The notes: a model not told the origin generated them from the sequence alone. Shown: positions 1-12,950, numbered from the stretch's first letter. The stretch is 64,000 bases of DNA from Diphasiastrum complanatum (GCA_029204225.1 CM055095.1:12734399-12798398); one strand, 5' to 3'. A program made the numbers and translations.

Positions 1-1816
1 CCATACTTGTCTTGTAGAATACGTTGTATAGTTAGTTTAATTTCAGAAAGTACTATGTGCCAAGGGGAGGGGAGACTTGAGCAGTTATGAACTGAAAGGA
101 ACTGAAGATGCTCAATCAGTTGATCAGCTTACATTGACCAAGAACATGTGGAGTTGTATAAGAATAAATAATGGAATATTCAAGCATTGTGGTTGCATAG
201 GTTAGCTTGCACATTGGCAACATTGGGAAAATTTTCAGAAATTAGTTGATGCTATAGATCTAGAGTATAGAGACCATGGACAACTTTTTGGGCCCTTTTA
301 TGACCCATCATCTGGGTACTTTTTACCACTCGGTTTGGCAACTTTTTTGATATCATTTGGACATGTAAAGCACATCTTAATAAGCACTATGTAATTGAGC
401 AACATATAATGCAAGAGGGAAATTAAGAGGCTTTGAAATCAGGTCAGATTTAGGGTTGCAAGAAAGATCATATGTAGACATGAGCGCCTCATCGTCAATG
501 GTTGGTTGATTGATTGTATCTTTTGGTTCATTGTACCTCAACTTAGCTTAGCATAGGCTTAGATTCATCTTACCGATTTACATCATCATAGACTATTTTT
601 ATGCTGTTTATGTTCTTTGGTTCTGTGTGTTTTGTGAATATCTTGGTTGTGGCCTGGGATTGTGATGGCATTGCCTTTATTCAGATCTTCAGGTCTGGTG
701 GATGCCAGAACTTTTTGTATCCAATCATAGTTTGGGAAGAAAACCATAATTTTCATTCTAGGGCACTACCTTTGCCGTAGAGAGGTGAATTTTCGGCTTC
801 GACATCATTCCAAACTCTTGGAAGCATCTTGATCAAGGCAGGCTATCTTAGCTATTACCGTGTTCAAATATAGATAGCAGAGAGCAAAACGTTACATATT
901 TTGCAGGTCTCTGATATGTTTTTCATCTGTGGAATTACGTTCTTCAGGATGCTATGTATTGTTAAGGTTTTTATGACATGGTGTTTGGGGAATCCATTTA
1001 TGGAAGTTGTTTAAAGTACTAAGAATAAGGGAGATTCCAATTTAGTTTTGTAGTAGGCACTTCATTGTTTTCATTGATCAGTGTACAACTTTCAGAATCC
1101 GATTACATGTAAGGTGTCTTATAGTAGGCACCAAGATATCTATTGGATCACTTGAAGTGGGGCATATCAAAATCTAGAGTTCAAGGCTTTTCCTGCTACT
1201 TCATTATTTTTGTCTTCCGCTCTAGATTAGTGTTGATTCCTCTTACTATTCATTGATCATATGTACAAGCTGAAAATGTTGAAGATGCACTTTTCATCTC
1301 TTGGTCTGTGTGATCATAGATCTTTATGTTTTTTAGGAGATGAGGACATATTTCAGTTACTAGCTATGGAGTGCTGAAATGTTTGCGATTATTTTGTGCT
1401 CTGGTGCATAATTCCTCGTTGGAAAATACACAACCATTTGCTTTGATTCATAGTTGCAAGCCACATTTCAGAACATGATCCAAAATGCATTTCGGATCAT
1501 GATCCGGGATTTCCCAGGGTCTCTCGGAACACATTTTTGGGGAGGCCAATATGGGTATCCGATTATAGGATTTTTTCAAGAGCATTTCACTTACCTAGCT
1601 TGCTAGGAGTGTCAAGAACAATGCGGTCTAGTTTTGGGCCATTTAGTGATTCTCTATCAAACATCTCTTTTTATTATGCAAATTGGAACCATATAGAACT
1701 TCATTGAACCACAACAAACCAAGAATAGTTATGAAGCATAAGTACCCACGTGAATAAACTCAACATGCTCAACAAAATATGAGTATACAGTGCCAATCTG
1801 AAAGCATGATGCACTT
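1..1816. other. Intergenic DNA, no gene seen
   Basis: AT-rich sequence with stop codons in all frames and no recognisable domain, repeat or splice-linked exon. A short inverted motif around GGATCATGATCC is visible near 1490-1510 but has no obvious meaning. Confidence 0.5.
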
Positions 1817-1864
1817 GGTGAAGTTTTTGCCTCATGAATGGACAAATAGAAAATGATAGCAAAC

Positions 1865-1866
<2 letters not shown>

Positions 1867-1899
<33 letters not shown>
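1867..1899. repeat. (CT)n microsatellite
   Basis: Uninterrupted CT dinucleotide run inside the first copy of the tandem duplication. Confidence 0.95.
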
Positions 1900-1902
<3 letters not shown>

Positions 1903-2162
1903 ATCAACACAGTATTGAAGTAAGCCATATTGAAACACATAAATCGAATAAAATGCACATGTAAAAACATGACAAATATATTGTACAATGTCAGGTTGCA
2001 TGGCATTGTAATAGGGTACAATGATGTTTGATAAACAGTGTAGAAATAATACATTGTATTAATAAGATTCTCATCTAACTCGTAGTCCGAATCAAGGCGT
2101 GGTGAGCCTGTGCCTTTGCCTTGGTGAAGTTTTTGCTTCATGAATAGAGAATTATAGCAAAC

Positions 2163-2164
<2 letters not shown>

Positions 2165-2239
<75 letters not shown>
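2165..2239. repeat. (CT)n microsatellite, expanded copy
   Basis: Uninterrupted CT run of about 75 bp in the second copy of the tandem duplication. It occupies the same position as the shorter run at 1867-1899, which indicates expansion or contraction after the duplication. Confidence 0.95.
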
Positions 2240-2242
<3 letters not shown>

Positions 2243-2450
2243 CCATATAAAATCAACACCGTATTGAAGTAAACCATATTGAAACACATAAATCGAGTAA
2301 AATGCACATGTGAAAACATGACAAATATATTGTAAAATGTCAGGTTGCATGGCATTGTAATGGGGTACAATGATATTTGATAAACAGTATAGAAATAGTA
2401 CATTGTATTAATAAGATTCTCATCTAACTCGTAATCCAAATCACAGACTC

Positions 2451-4100
2451 TGTGGCAATGCCAAACAAGGAGTGGGGATTACTCTGAGGGTGCCATGCAT
2501 CGTGGTGAGCATGTGCCTTTGCCTCCACCTTTGCCTCTCTCTCCCTCTGCCTTCAATTGCCACCGCTATGTCGCTCCCTCTAGGTTGACCTCTTTGCTTG
2601 CGTGTTTGAGTATCCAAAATTTGTGATCTCATACCTCGGGAACGCCCTATAAACTTAGAGTCGACCTGGCCTACAACTATTTATGATGCTCTGCTCCTCT
2701 ATACAAGCAATGGACAATCCCCCCTCTCGGAACGTCTAGGTCACCCTCTAAGCCCTATGTGAATAGTGTCTCAACATCGGGGTCCACTGTCTTTCTTCCT
2801 CACCAGTCGCCTCTATATCTCCCTCCATTATGACTCTCTTGATTCACAGCCTTAGTAAAAATGTCTACAGCCATGAACTGTGTTCTGCAAAAAATTAGAC
2901 ATACTTCTCTATTTAGAACTCTCTCTAACATAATGATATTTTATTTCAAAATGTTCACTCTTGGAATGAAACTTGGGATTCAGTGACAATGCAGTAGCAC
3001 TTTGGTCACAAAAAAATTGAGCTGGACTATTCTGAGGTAGTCAGATGTTAGAAAGTAATTGTCTAAGCGAAATGCCTTTTTTTATTGCATGTGAAATATA
3101 TTCTGCTTTATAGTAGGAGATAAGGCTATCGAAGTCTACTTTCTTCTATTCCATGAGATTGGACCATTTGTTGAGTAGGAATACATAACCTAATGTGGAT
3201 TTTCTTCCACATTTCTTGCCCAATTTGCATGTGTTAGCCATGCGGAACATGAATGTCTTCCGCATTGGGTTTGTTGTAGCACATGCACTGGTCCTTAATG
3301 GCTTGTACATATTTAGCACTATGTAAGTGTCTTCCAATGAGTTAATAAATAAATGTAAAATTTGTAATGCTATTTTTACATGTGGTAACCAATTCCATCG
3401 ATGTCTCTCATCCTTTCATTCTATTTATTGAAATCAATGGCCAACCGCTTCCCCTCGCTCCCTAGTAAATCCTAGGTTACTGTAATCCATCCATGAAACC
3501 GGACAAAATGCGAACGAACATTAGTCCCTTTCCATAGCAAGGAAGAGAAGAAAGACCACACCATTGTCCTAGTTGATATGTTGAGAAGTGATGTCAAAAT
3601 ACCCCTAGGCACCTTACTCAATATGCATCCGACCCTCTGGGAAGGATTGAAAACTTACTTAGATGGACCAGGTCCGCTCATTTGTACTTCTTCTTAGAAC
3701 TTGTAGACTATAAATAACAAATCAAAATGGTATAAGACTATCACTATGACCCAAATGAGGTAGTTATTCAATTTGCTTTATTCAACATTAACTTTGTATT
3801 AATCTTTTCCCATAACGATTACAATGTATCCTTATTGTTTTAGCTTTTCAAAAACTAAAAGCTGAAACTTTTCACACGACTTTTTCTAAACCTTACAACA
3901 ACAAAAATGTTCTTACTAAACTCTTGTGACAAAGAATGAATTCAAAACACTTGAGCTCTCATCAAATTCATTCAAGAAGAAAACAACATGGAAATCCAAT
4001 TGAAGGTATTGCTCCTCGAATTTGACAACAATATAGATTTTCCTTCAAGCTTCACCAATCACTCTGAATAGATCTGCAATACAACACTCTCATGCTAAGG
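2451..4100. other. Intergenic DNA, no gene seen
   Basis: No ORF with recognisable similarity and no clear repeat structure. Around 2870-3130 phrases such as ACAGCCATGAACTGTG and TTATAGTAGGAGATAAGGC resemble the minus strand of copia RNase H regions, but stops and substitutions are too frequent to call it. Confidence 0.4.
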
Positions 4101-4111
4101 AAGCGAATGGC

Positions 4112-4455
4112 AGATGCGGACGCGCGTCCGGACACGCGTCCACGTCCGGACACGGACGTGCCAGGGGTGCGTCCACGTCCGCACGCGTCCGATTTTTATT
4201 TTTTTTTAGTTTTTTAAAAAAAAATTCAAAAAAAATTAAAAAAAATTAAAAAAAATTGCTTCCGGACCCCCGGACACGTGCGTCCAAACCCTGGACGCAT
4301 TTGTTTTTTTTTTTGAAAAAATTAAAAAAAATAAAAAATAAAAAATAGACTCGTCCAACCCCGCGTCCGAGGGTCGGACGCATCCAGGTCTGGACGCCAG
4401 ACGCAGACTCGTCCGGGTCCGAACGCCGGACTCAGGCAAAACAGCCCGGACCCTC
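4112..4455. repeat. GC-rich island of repeated GGACGCGTCC-like words around A/T homopolymers
   Basis: In otherwise AT-rich DNA this block is packed with CGTCC/GGACG words in both orientations (for example GCGGACGCGCGTCCGGACAC and CACGCGTCC), so each half can fold on itself. Between the GC-rich halves lie poly-T and poly-A stretches. No convincing terminal inverted repeat or target duplication was found. It may be a degenerate foldback element or a GC-rich minisatellite. It does not encode a plausible protein. Confidence 0.55.
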
Positions 4456-4459
4456 ATGT

Positions 4460-5662
4460 CTGCGGAGTCTCATGCAATAATGAATATAAATTACTATATA
4501 ATAGGAAACCTATATAAAATTTTAGTCGACAATTTGAAAGGCATGAAATGAGCAAGGTTAACACAACTACAATGGATCTCAAAATATAAAACTAAGACAT
4601 TTTTAAAATGACAATACAAAATTAACATAAGGTCCATGTTTTGCCAAAAGAAAGCTCAACGCAGATCATAAATCAAGTATGCTTGTGCATTAACTATAGT
4701 CATTTGGTCTTTTCAACATACATATTCATTTACACACATTCTATATTTACATGAGTTTTCTTCTAGGGACAATCTCCTCAAACAACATTGCTAACCACAT
4801 CTATTAGTCCAATGAATTAGAATCATGGTAGCATCTACTTGTTCATTATCAAATTTTCTAAAACACTTTTTTCTTTAACATTAAAGAAATCTACAAGATT
4901 ACATAAATCTACAAAATAGAGTGCCAAGAAATACATCAAGTCCACATCGATCAAACTTATGATTTAAAACGCAAAGAAGGCATTAAAAAAAAATCAAAAA
5001 CACTATGTCATAAATTAATCATTTCATGAGCAATCTGGATCTTGTTAAAGAGAGAAAATAGCTAATAGGACTAAAAGTACTCAAAAGTATATTGGTATTT
5101 GAAAAGACAATATAATGTCCCTCTGTCTCAAATGCTACCTTGTAAAAATCAACGTTTACACAATGATCTCAAAGATAAAAAACAGCTTATATTGAACTTG
5201 ATTCAAGGCTAGAGTTGAAGGTTTAAAATTTCTGGTCAGCTTATCCTGGTTGCATGTTACCTATGTTAGATGAAAAAGCAAAAGGAAACCCATTCAAATA
5301 TTTCAAACCAATCAATCTATTCCAACATAGCCATTCCAACTATTTTTTGAATCAAGGGTTGATATCTTAATTGTCAAATTAGCTTCTTAAATGTTGGGTT
5401 CTTGGGTTTGGTGGATTCTGGTACAAAGACTCCCTTTTCCATTCGTCCATAAGAACAGAAATGAATTTCAAAGCTTCTTCAAGCCACACCAAACCCTCTC
5501 ACTTATCTAATCAGTCCATAAGAACAGCTTACCAATTGGCTAAATTACTGTACAATTTTCCTTGATCGGTAATAAGCACAGGTGCATAATATATGTACAT
5601 ATACTCCACACTGCATAAATTATTATTATGATAATGCACTCTGCAGCATAAGGCTACAGAAG
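4460..5662. other. 3' flank of the CAP-G2 gene, no gene seen
   Basis: AT-rich, no coding signal. The part next to 5663 is the likely 3' UTR and terminator of the minus-strand gene, but no canonical AATAAA signal stands out. Confidence 0.4.
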
Positions 5663-8600
5663 TTAGTTTCCTCGTTCCTTATTGATTTCTTGAAAACATG
5701 GAGAGTTTATGGTCTCTCTCAAAAGCCTCTGGGCTAAAACAAGCTTTTGCTCATCTTTTTGCCTTTCTAGAGATGATGATGATGAGGCTTCTTCTATTTC
5801 AAAACTTACTTTACTATACACGTCCTTTAGTCCTGCGAGCAAGACATTTTTGGGCCTACCTATTCCCCACCTCTGTTGGGATACTCTGCATCCTAGAATC
5901 TTTCTGCATATTAGATCAACAGATCCTAATGCATCCGAGTAGATTTTTTTTTGTACACATTCACCTGCAAATGCAAGAATTTTGATGGCAAATGCTTCCA
6001 CAATCTCAGGATTTCCCTTTTGGAAAAGTTTGACGATAGCTGTCATTAAATTCATAGCTGACCTGCTAGATACCGTCTTTTCTTTGGCAGATAAAGTATC
6101 GTCGGAAGACCCTGACTTGTTGCCTTCTTCCTCTTCTATCTCTACCTGTGCTTCTGGATTATGATTGTTAGTATCAAGTAGTTCTGAAGGAGAAAGAGAT
6201 TGGAACGATAATAGGGCGAGGTGATGCAACCATGGTCTGCTGAGTGGCTGCTTGTCATCTCGGAAGAGAACGTCCAAAGCAATTGCTTCTTCCTGGTCCA
6301 GGGTACTTCCAGGATTTTGATTCCCTTCAAATGCAACCCTGGTCATTGGTATGCGTGTCACAGCAATAAGCAAATCAGGAATCCAGGATTTTAACGTGGG
6401 CATTAGAGATACACTCGATCCAGATCTGTTCTTCTGCTCAGTATTTGTAATCAGGTCCAAGAGACAGTTCGCTAGTGCTGACAAATCTAGTATATATGCA
6501 GAAGTATCTTTCATACATATATTTATGAGCTTTGCAGCATAAGTTGATGACGCCTTCAAGCAGCCTGAAAGATCCTTGAGTGCTACAGCCAACGAATCAG
6601 TTTCATCTGCCTTAGCGTTATCCATTGAAGTTGCCAACTTGATTGCATCTGACATCAACATGATAGAAGCACATGCGAATCTAACACATGATGACTGCAC
6701 TGATTTTTCCGCAATCAGTCCGAGATCGAAAGCATCCAGAGTTGATCTTAAGAGGGCGGTTATCATCCTGACCACTTGAACTCCACCGATATGGTTGAGC
6801 GGAGCTTCTGCAACCATCGCACACACAAGAACTCTTCAAATTAACAACAGAGTGCTTTGCCACAGCGTGAAAATGAGAAAGGGAAAAACCAGCTGCAACA
6901 GGATTGAAGATGAAAGTAGTGCGCCTTTACAAAACTAACTCAAAACCAAACAAACTGGAGAGCTACAAAGGTTTATTGCTGTGTTGTAGAGGTTCACACC
7001 TTTTTGGCGCATTCCTCGTATTCCTGATTTCTTGGCTTTACCGGAAGATTGAGGGCACGCAATCTCTGATTGGAGTTTCTCACTACTCACTGTTTCGTTT
7101 TGAACTTGAGGATATTCTTCAGCCTCTCGTCGAGAGCTTGCACTTGCACGCATATCTGAAAAACATCTTGAAGATGTGTTTAGCAATTTTTTGGCCCAAA
7201 CAAGTAGCTCCTCAATGACTGAATCGAAGGCCTTCTGCAGAAGGATCACAAGTACTGTCAAGAAACTACATAGGATGACAAGGAAAAGCCACTTGCCGGA
7301 GATTTTGAAGCCCATTAATGTATACACCAATCTCACTAAGTTGTTGAAAACTAGCAACTTGCAGTTAAGTTACAGTTGAGCTGAGCACTTTAGAGCAAGT
7401 CGAGTTGACGAAATTTGTCCATTATTCATGGCGTAGTAAACAGTCAGATGAAGGATTTCGAACTCATCTAATGGGGAGGTCATACTATGTAAAGAACATA
7501 ACCCTGAACAAAGCTTATTCAATTCGATAAGAAGCTAGGCGTTAATCAGCATTATATCCTGTACAAATCTCGCCAAGTTCTTGAAATGAAAGGCGTGTCT
7601 AGCAGGAAGATTATGTCCAATTTCAAGAAACCAGCTGTATCAAACTTGTGGCAAGCAAAACCTTAAATCTGGCGGTGAATCTGCTTACCAACATTGGTCC
7701 TGGAGCTTTGGCTGTAGATTTGACATTACTGTAATGCTTTTGTCTTTTCCTGCTGCTTTCCGTATTGAGAATGTTGCTCAAATTGTCATGTTCAAGAGTT
7801 AAGTGGGCTGATAAGCCCAAATAAGCCACAACTGGTGATAATAGCATCCCTCTAGCAATAAGGTCGCATTCGACAAAGTTTGTGAGAGTTAGCTGTGCTA
7901 GTTTTCTTAGGTAGGCCAAAAGTTCAGGCAAGAACTTGCACGAAAGCAGAGCCTTTCTAGTTTCGCTCTGTGACAGCAAATTCTCGACCTGCCATGCAGC
8001 CCCAGCTGCAGCTATGAAATGACGTTCAGAAGAAGAAATGCTGCCGACATTGTCATTGGGCTCTAAAGAAGAGAACTCCTTTATTCTCGTTGCTTTGGTT
8101 CTAGAAGAGTTTGCGCGTTTGCTTCCTCTTTTGGTTTGGGAACCTAGTCTTTTAGCAGCTGCATCCCTTAGGTTGGTGTTGGATGCAATGCTCGAGTAAT
8201 CTACTGCACTCAAAAGATCGATCAGGGAGCTAATGAGGTCGTCAAACCCACCCCAGGCCAGCACAAAAGCATGCACTGCCTTGATTTCGTGGCGTGCTGA
8301 CGAATCGGGGCTAATATTTCGTTTGGAAATTACGAGGGCCTCGCAGTACTGAAGAAGCTCAGGTACGTGTGTAGGAGGTATAAGAGATGCAAGTCGCATG
8401 ATAGAAGAGCGTGCACGAGGTGTAGTAGCTGCCTTCAGGAGGGAATTGAGTATGTCTCCTGTAAAGAATTTCCCTAGAGCATTTCTCCATTCTTCTGAAC
8501 TTGCCATGCTATTGCATACCTCAGCAAGTGCAAGAATGATGCCTTCAAGCTCTTTAGTCTCCACCGATCCACACTGTGCCAATCTACTTAAGGTGACGGC

Positions 8601-11166
8601 CAGCTCCAAAAGTGAAGCAGGAGATGCTCCTTCTTCCATAGCCCAGGCGCAAAATCGTCCACCTGCTTCTGGAAACCTTTTGATCAACGCAAAGCAACGA
8701 TTGCAAGCCTCTGCTACCGGAAGTTTTGCAGGAAAATAAGTTGGGATTAGAAGTCTGGTCAAACGGCGGGCTACAGCATCATTGTCAGTTGCCAGTGAAG
8801 ATAGAATCGAATCCAAATTCGCTACCTGCAATAGAAAAGTTTCATACTCACGAGTTACTAGACTTGCTCTTTCCTTCAAAAAAAATGTTCTGCTTTCATG
8901 ATATTACGTATTGAAAATCTCTCCAAAACACACCTTGTAAAACTTGATTGAACGAATGTCCTTGATAGCTAAGAGCAGGTCTGTGACGCCTAGCCTGACA
9001 TTGAGTACTGGATCTTTGAGCACGGGTGCAAGTTTAGGAAGCAAAGCTCTGAGGAGAGGATGGCTATGAGGATTTTCAAGCAGGTAAGTCACGCCTCGCA
9101 GCACTGCCAATCTCACGGTGCTACTTGATTGATCTTTAGATATATCACGTACTATGTGGGAAAGAAGGCGGACCGTACTCGCTGAAGGGATGATTTCCCA
9201 AAACAACCTCAATATTCTGCAGACACCTTCCACGGCAACACTTCTAATGTCAGGACTTGCATCAAACAGCAACTTCTCTAAAAGTGTGAACTGCTTCTCA
9301 AGCAGAGCCTCCTTTTCTTCTTTAGGTGCTTCAGGATCCTGAAGGGGAAACATATCAATCAACAGGAGAAGTGCATTTCGTCGAACATTTGAGTTTGCAA
9401 CCTGCAGTGGGAAACAAAAACAAAAAAAGCACGCACTTAGTCTGATTCAACTTCGCTTGCCCTACGGTAAAGCCATTCCTCTATGAAGAAAAATCATCAA
9501 ACAAGGAGAAGTTAAAAAAATGTGCAGCTTGTAAGAGGCAAACTGTTCAGCTTTATTTGAAAATGCAGAAACGTTAGTCCTTTCACAAGACTCTGGATGA
9601 GAGAGACAAGTGACGAACGGGAGACAGTATCAATAAAAGAGAATCTACAAACTACTAATCATTTCAGAAATATGGAAATGAAGTATCTAGCGGTCGCATT
9701 ACTTAACGTTGAAGATCAGAAAAAATTGATAGGAGGGTAAACAAGGAAATCCATTATCAGAAACCCTAAAGAAAACTGAAATAGAGAAGGGAAGGGGATA
9801 TAGATAACCAACAAATTACAACCAAGCCTGAAACAAGTTGAGGTTTTTGCTCATTGCGGTTCTCTGACACCCTTGAAGTATTATTTGAGCGAAACTGAAG
9901 TTTACTTTCAAAACCTATCACCTGTCGAATTCTCGGAAGAGCGTTTTGTTTTAAGGGTTGATTAAAGTAGCAAGCCACTATTACCTGCAATGCTCGAAAC
10001 AAAAGAGGTTCCTGTAATCTGAAAAGCATCCCTTCGACACCTTCCTCCGCTCTCTGACAATTAAAAGCCTCTAAGACCTTTCTCGCCGAGGAAGCCAAGG
10101 CTTTACTAGATGCATACACGGCTCCTTCTATCAACCTTTGTATGCAGGAGTGCTCGATCACATAAAGGCATGGTCCAACGTCTACTTTCCAAGCACGATA
10201 CAGGATTTCCCCGTAAGCATGTAAGATGGACTTGCGCCCGAATGGAATCTGCGAAAAGATAATACAAGCTAGCTCTTTCACCAACTGCGCATTTAGCCCG
10301 AAAAGAAATGATATGAAGCGCTGGCCATCAACTGAGCGCAAGTATAATGGAGTGACAATGCAGCGAATAAGCAAGTGCTTCAAGTCGACTGCGCTCTCAT
10401 CCATAAAGTCAAACAAAAGAAGGGCATCTCGCATTAAATAGGCACGGCGCACATCCACCTTCCGGTTAGAGCCGAGAGATTTAGAAAGAAGAAAAGGCAA
10501 GGACTGCGCCACAAGAGCTTCTCGTCCTGGAAACCCTTCGCGCCAACATTGCTCGCAAAGCCTAGCTATTGAATCTTGCAGATCTGGGGCATCCTCTAGA
10601 AACACTAGTATATCATGCAAGCTTTTCACAATATGCAGAACCCCCCTGACTTCAAATACCCTCTTATTCTGACCACCCTCGCACATGATGCTTAGTTGTG
10701 CTAATGTTACAGAAGCTCTTAGAACTGCCACAACTTCCTTCCGACTTTTCAAAGTTTTACTTAAAGGAACTTGTCTGCCATCACAGTTTTCATCCGTCCC
10801 AATCAGTTCTTCGGTCTCACCAGCTTTACGAGACTTATCGCCATCATCCATTGGAATTCTTGAGCTCCCCGAGCTTGTACCCATTTTTGCACTTCTCTTT
10901 GAAGCAGTCCTGCTCCTGCATCCGCGCTCTTTTTCCGCAGTTGCGTCTGCAGGAACAGGAGGCAGCTGCTTTAGAGCATCTACTGCAACTTCCGCAAGGT
11001 TACCAAGAGCTTCACACAAGGCAGACGCACATTTTTTGCTGCATTTCCCGAGAACTGTTTGTAAAACCGACTTAACATTGCGGCCATGGTGATCCACTAC
11101 AATTCTGAAAAATTCATCTGGTGATTCCAGCGATTCAGATAGTGCTTCTTCCAGAGGCACCTTCAT
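5663..11166 (-). CDS. CAP-G2: Condensin-2 complex subunit G2 (CAP-G2), five exons
   Basis: HEAT-repeat subunit of condensin II, which acts with SMC2/SMC4, CAP-H2 and CAP-D3 in nuclear chromosome organisation. Exons on the minus strand: 11166-9985, 9401-8934, 8825-7662, 7234-7000 and 6807-5663. All introns are GT..AG; phases are 0,0,0,1, and the product is 1397 residues with stop TAA. The start is supported by an in-frame TAG two codons upstream. The best family signature is exon 2 (residues 395-550): it opens VANSNVRRNALLLLIDMFPL and contains HEAT units around DASPDIRSVAVEGV and DPVLNVRLGVTDLLLAIKDI. Exon 1 (1-394) matches the helical N-terminal region of the Condensin2nSMC family. A low-complexity basic/serine segment lies near residues 80-120, with another in exon 3 (RKRQKHYSN near its end). 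It is longer than the ~1150-residue animal proteins. The frame is intact, so it is probably functional. The family call comes from motifs; exon 4 is the least conserved part. Confidence 0.9.
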
Positions 11167-11545
11167 CTTCTAAACTACTTGCAAGGCTCTAGATTCCGCA
11201 AATATGAGAAAAAGATAAGGCAGGGAAAGGACGTAAAGCGTGTAAACACCGTGATCATCACTCAAAACCTCGCATTTTGCAGAAACAAGTATGAAAGCAT
11301 ACTTCATATATGCATCATGAGATTAGCTTTTCCGCAACTTTTGATGCATACATTTGTGGCAAGCATGTGGTGAAGAGCAGCAGATTTGTGTATATGACTG
11401 CCTAAAAGTTGAATGAAGGGATCCGTGAAGATGCTGCTGTTGCTGCGCTTTCCATTTCCCATATGCATTTGAAAGAAGTGCAGCACCCATTGCGCTTGCC
11501 AGATTGATTATCTGGTTGATTCAATCCCTGACATGAATTTGTAAG

Positions 11546-11800
11546 AAATAGAAGGAGAAGGAGAAGGAGAAGGAGAACGAGAGATAAAGATGATCGCCAT
11601 AGCCCATGTTGAAACGTAAGTGAGCGGGTAAACTTGAAATTTGAATCACTTCAACGGCTTTATATTTTTGACTTTTGACTCGTCTCTTGGGGAATATTTG
11701 TAGCATTTGTTTAGGAAAATCGGCAAAAAAGGAAATGGAATTCACAAGTTTTCTAAAACCCAGTATTTTTGACGATTTCTTATATAAGCATATAAACCTT
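11546..11800 (-). promoter_or_regulatory. Putative promoter and 5' UTR of CAP-G2
   Basis: Read on the minus strand, a pyrimidine patch made of CCTTCT units lies at 11548-11580, as in many plant core promoters and leaders. Upstream, TATA-like words occur at about 11660-11667 (AAATATAAAG on the minus strand) and at 11781-11797. This is placed by composition only, and the transcription start is unknown. Confidence 0.3.
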
Positions 11801-12052
11801 TTTATGAGTAAAAGTCTTTAAATAAATGAGAAGTTTTATAAAATGCAGGTTTTCTAGGGATAATTGAAAAGAGGTTTCCCAGCACTAATTTGTAGCTCTT
11901 CGTCACTCAAGTTTAAAACTCACTCATACAAAATAACAAGCTTGGAATTTTTATTCTTCTTGTATGTCATCATTGTATGACTGATTGGGAATAGAACACC
12001 TAATCTTGAAGGGGGGAAATCATGATTCCTAACCATCTCAATGTCTCACCAC
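11800..12052. other. Intergenic DNA, no gene seen
   Basis: AT-rich, no ORF or repeat recognised between the CAP-G2 promoter and the MITE-like element. Confidence 0.4.
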
Positions 12053-12055
12053 TTA

Positions 12056-12407
12056 GAGCGCCTTTCCATGTTCACCCCGTCACCCAGGCAACACGAGTTG
12101 CCCAACGGGTGAAGGGGTTTGCAAATTTTCCAGAAATTAGCTCCTGGAGAGAACGGGTGACATAGGTTGATGTGCAGCGGGGGTGAGGGGGTGAGCATGG
12201 AAGTTCTTTCCATGCTCACCCCGTCAACCGTGTGCTACATCACCCTACGTCATCTTTCCACTTGAGAGAACGGGTGACCCATTCTTTCCAAGAGTTGATT
12301 TTTGAGAAAATTGCAAACTTTCTCACCAGTTCAGCAACCCATGGTATTGTGAGACGTCACTCTACCCGGGTGAGGGGGGGAGGGGGGGTGAGCATGGAAA
12401 GGCTCTC
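12056..12407. mobile_element. MITE-like element with TTA target duplication and an internal copy of its own terminus
   Basis: The left end reads GAGCGCCTTTCCATGTTCAC. The right end, read in reverse complement, begins GAGAGCCTTTCCATGCTCAC, giving a terminal inverted repeat of roughly 23 bp. Immediately outside both ends is TTA (12053-12055 and 12408-12410), matching the TWA target duplications of PIF/Harbinger (Tourist) elements. In the middle, at about 12190-12225, the same terminus occurs as a tail-to-tail palindrome (GTGAGCATGGAA, four bases, TTCCATGCTCAC), so the element looks like two units joined end to end. There is no coding capacity. Confidence 0.75.
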
Positions 12408-12410
12408 TTA

Positions 12411-12950
12411 GGGCCTTTTCCATGTAACTCGTATAACCTACTGAATATGTTTTCACATGGGCCTAGGGGTAAGTGGACATATTCCAAATTCCTTATTGTA
12501 TAGAATATCTGATTCGTATTGACCTAGAACATTTCACACACCACCTTTTCTTGCGAGTATGTGGACAAGCCTGGATGTCTCATCATATGTAACTACTTGG
12601 TTTCTAAAAGGGGCAAAACACTTTGGAGATTCACATATTACTTTCTTTGTTGCAATCACTTTGTTTTTGCCTTTCGTACTTGTAGGTATAGTCTAAGTGT
12701 CGTTCGTTTGGAGCCTGTAGTCCTTCGTTTTTGGCCCAAAACGGACTTAAAACAAGGTAGATAGGGCTTTTTGAAAATTTGAACTGTTACTTCACAATAA
12801 AAAAAAACTCTCTTTTTCATGGATTTCAGGGCCTTGGATCCCTTTCAAAATGAAGATTTTTAATAAAAATGAAAGGTGGTCTATCCTTTGAACCTCAAAA
12901 AATCTAAATCCAATGGATTATCTTGATCTGACCACTTGGATCACTAAACG
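12411..12950. other. Intergenic DNA, no gene seen
   Basis: No coding signal. The words GGGCCTTTTCCATGTAACTC directly after the MITE resemble its terminus and may be a further eroded end. Confidence 0.35.

Larger units (their letters stand above)
1817..2450. repeat. Tandem direct duplication of a ~300 bp unit, each copy with a CT microsatellite
   Basis: Two head-to-tail copies, about 1817-2095 and 2123-2447, share the order GGTGAAGTTTTTGC, TAGCAAACCATTC, a CT tract, then a long, nearly identical stretch ending in CATCTAACTCGTA. They differ by scattered substitutions and by the length of the CT tract, which is much longer in the second copy. A third fragment of the boundary sequence (GTGGTGAGCATGTGCCTTTG) recurs at about 2502-2521. 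Translated frames through it are only Arg-Glu runs, so it is not coding. Confidence 0.8.
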
